In this document: in pieces, positions 58,460-60,000 of the stretch
Position numbering within the stretch: the stretch's first letter is position 1
How the letters are laid out: each line of letters begins with the position of its first letter
Assembly (NCBI RefSeq): GCF_032854445.1
Contig: NC_088301.1
Location: forward strand, 250,001 to 310,000
Direction of reading: 5' to 3'
Source of the DNA: Liolophura sinensis
Taxonomy: Eukaryota; Mollusca; Polyplacophora; Chitonida; Chitonidae
Length of the DNA stretch: 60,000 nt
Notes under the pieces: model-generated
Seen by the model: the letters and a program-made list of their open reading frames with translations, nothing else
Database searches by the model: none
Told to the model about the DNA's origin: nothing
Program-made: the position numbers and the translations under genes

Positions 58460-59429
58460 CTAAAAGGGGAGGCAACTCTCACATTATGACAACAGGTCTG
58501 GTTTTTCTAGGTAATTTTTCAAATCTTTTTTGCATGTTTACATTGTGTTTATTTTGACACAACATTTTCAAGCAATAATAATAAGAGAATGTTTTAGCTG
58601 GCTTATGAGCCGCCATACTATAACAGTTCTGCATACGCAACCTAAATAACAACTTCACATGAGTAATGACAACTGGGATTACAGGAATGAGATGCCACAG
58701 ATTGAGCAAGGTCCTTGGGGCTATGACCGTATTTCACCAACAACTAACAAAGATTCATCTTGCAGATGATAGAAGGATGTATATAGTCTGATATACAAAT
58801 GCATTTAAAGACATCTTCCTTAACAAAACTAGTGAAATCTTTGAAGTATTTGTAAAATTACTATAACACAGCTGTTCCTTAGCCAATTTAGTTTCTTCTC
58901 TCTGGAAAACTTGAGTGCACACAAGCAACATTTATTCTAAACTTTCTGTAATTACTGAGGCAAAATCAAGAGAGTAGCATACATAAAACTGTTACTGTGT
59001 CTTTCAAATGAATTTTCACAAAACCACAGTACATAAAAAGACAAGAAAATGGAGTAGGTTAAAGCATGTAATCGTAAGGTCTGTGGTCAGTTCTTTGTCT
59101 TTCTCTTGACCACACAAGCATGTCTGTGGTGACAATGTGAGAGATTATAACTGACACCATGGTTAGGACTGACAATGACGGGCAGAAAACCAAAGTTAAC
59201 CAGCATGTTATCTAATGAGATTTACTCTCTGAGATCAGACTAGCTATAGTAGGCTGTCAAATCCCAACAATAAAAATGAGTTTTTATATTTAAATCAAAG
59301 TGAAGCAGAAACTTCATATTACGTCACGATACTCATTTTAAAATTTAAGTTAATTATTCATTAAGTTCTCTTGCTAAAAACAATACTGGAACAGTCAGAC
59401 AGATTCAACATTGTCTCAGTAAGATTGTC
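58460..59429. other. Upstream intron of the RhoGAP gene, no exon seen
   Basis: No acceptor-donor pair giving a phase-compatible exon was found, nor a CpG-rich promoter. The first exon must be right of the window. Confidence 0.4.
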
Positions 59430-60000
59430 CACAGATGTACATGTATGCTGAAGGCAGATGTCATTATCTTAGATGTACATGTATGCTGAAGGCAGATGTC
59501 ATTATCTTAGATATACATGTATGCTGAAAGTGGGTGTCCTTATCTTAGATATACATGTATGCAGATGTAATTATCTTAGATGTACATATATTCTGAAGGC
59601 AGATGTCATTATCTTAGATGTACATGTATGCTGAAGGCAGATGTCATTATCTTAGATTTACATGTATGCTGGAGGTGGATGTCCTTATCTTAGATATACA
59701 TGTATGCAGATTTAATTATCTTAGATGTACACATATGGTGAAGGCAGATCTCATTATCTTAGATGTACATGTATGCTGAAGGCAGATGTCAATATCTTAG
59801 ATGTACATGTATGCAGATGTCATTATCGCAGATGTCATTATCTTAGACGTACATGTATGCTGAAGGCCGATGTCAATATCTTAGATGTACATGTATGCTG
59901 TAGGCAGATGTCATTATCTTAGATGTACATGTATGCTGAAGGCGGATGCCATTATCTTAGATGTACATGTATGCTGAAGGATCATGTCATTATCTTAGAT
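59430..60000. repeat. Tandem array, 38-bp unit, about 15 copies, open at right edge
   Basis: Unit: TGTACATGTATGCTGAAGGC then AGATGTCATTATCTTAGA. Shortened units of about 25 bp occur within (for example 59805-59850). It continues past the window. Confidence 0.95.

Noticed and set aside
1-60000. Bacterial or viral origin, or a second host gene
   Set aside because: All recognisable coding pieces are exons of one animal gene or decayed gypsy pieces. No operon-like or intronless gene was seen.

Overview
This is eukaryotic, AT-rich, intron-dominated DNA, most likely from a mollusc. Every gene found is split by GT-AG introns. The window also carries copies of two short retroposon tails that I associate with bivalve and gastropod genomes: one reads GTGTTTTACGCC followed by CAAGAATATTTCACT, the other GATATGGCTGAAATATTGCC. 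The phylum is inferred; genus and species cannot be read from the sequence.

One host gene fills almost the whole window on the minus strand, and nearly all other sequence is intron. I could place 28 exons from 57328 down to a stop codon at 1857-1859, plus one tentative exon at 58431-58459. All 28 join in phase: 2,678 nt, or 891 codons plus a stop after the initial split codon. The protein is a Rho GTPase-activating protein of the GMIP/ARHGAP29/ARHGAP45 family. Its order is: an N-terminal helical region (exons 57-53 kb), an F-BAR membrane-binding domain (41.9-20.1 kb), a Ser-rich linker (19.6-10.95 kb), a RhoGAP catalytic domain (10.5-5.5 kb) with arginine finger and conserved Lys and Asn present, and an acidic, Ser/Thr-rich tail (5.0-1.86 kb). 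The C1 zinc finger that vertebrate relatives carry between F-BAR and RhoGAP was not found. The promoter and first exon(s) lie beyond the right edge.

About a third of the window (roughly 20 kb) is tandem repeat made of some 20 unrelated families with units of 15-144 bp. The largest is a 6.2 kb array of a 52-bp unit (11.4-17.6 kb) with an internal 988-bp (19-unit) duplication. Several arrays lie against splice sites of the host gene, and two contain repeated splice-site-like sequence (54.98-55.67 kb acceptor-like, 48.8-49.3 kb donor-like).

Mobile elements: a decayed Ty3/gypsy LTR retrotransposon on the minus strand (30.3-36.06 kb) whose gag is split by a 2.1 kb minisatellite that seems to have grown from gag itself; a complete tRNA-derived SINE with a 13-bp target-site duplication inside that element's pol; several SINE-tail fragments; and at least five terminal-inverted-repeat elements or families (MITE-like). 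No rRNA, CRISPR or functional tRNA genes were seen. Long open reading frames over the repeat arrays are judged to be artefacts of unit length.
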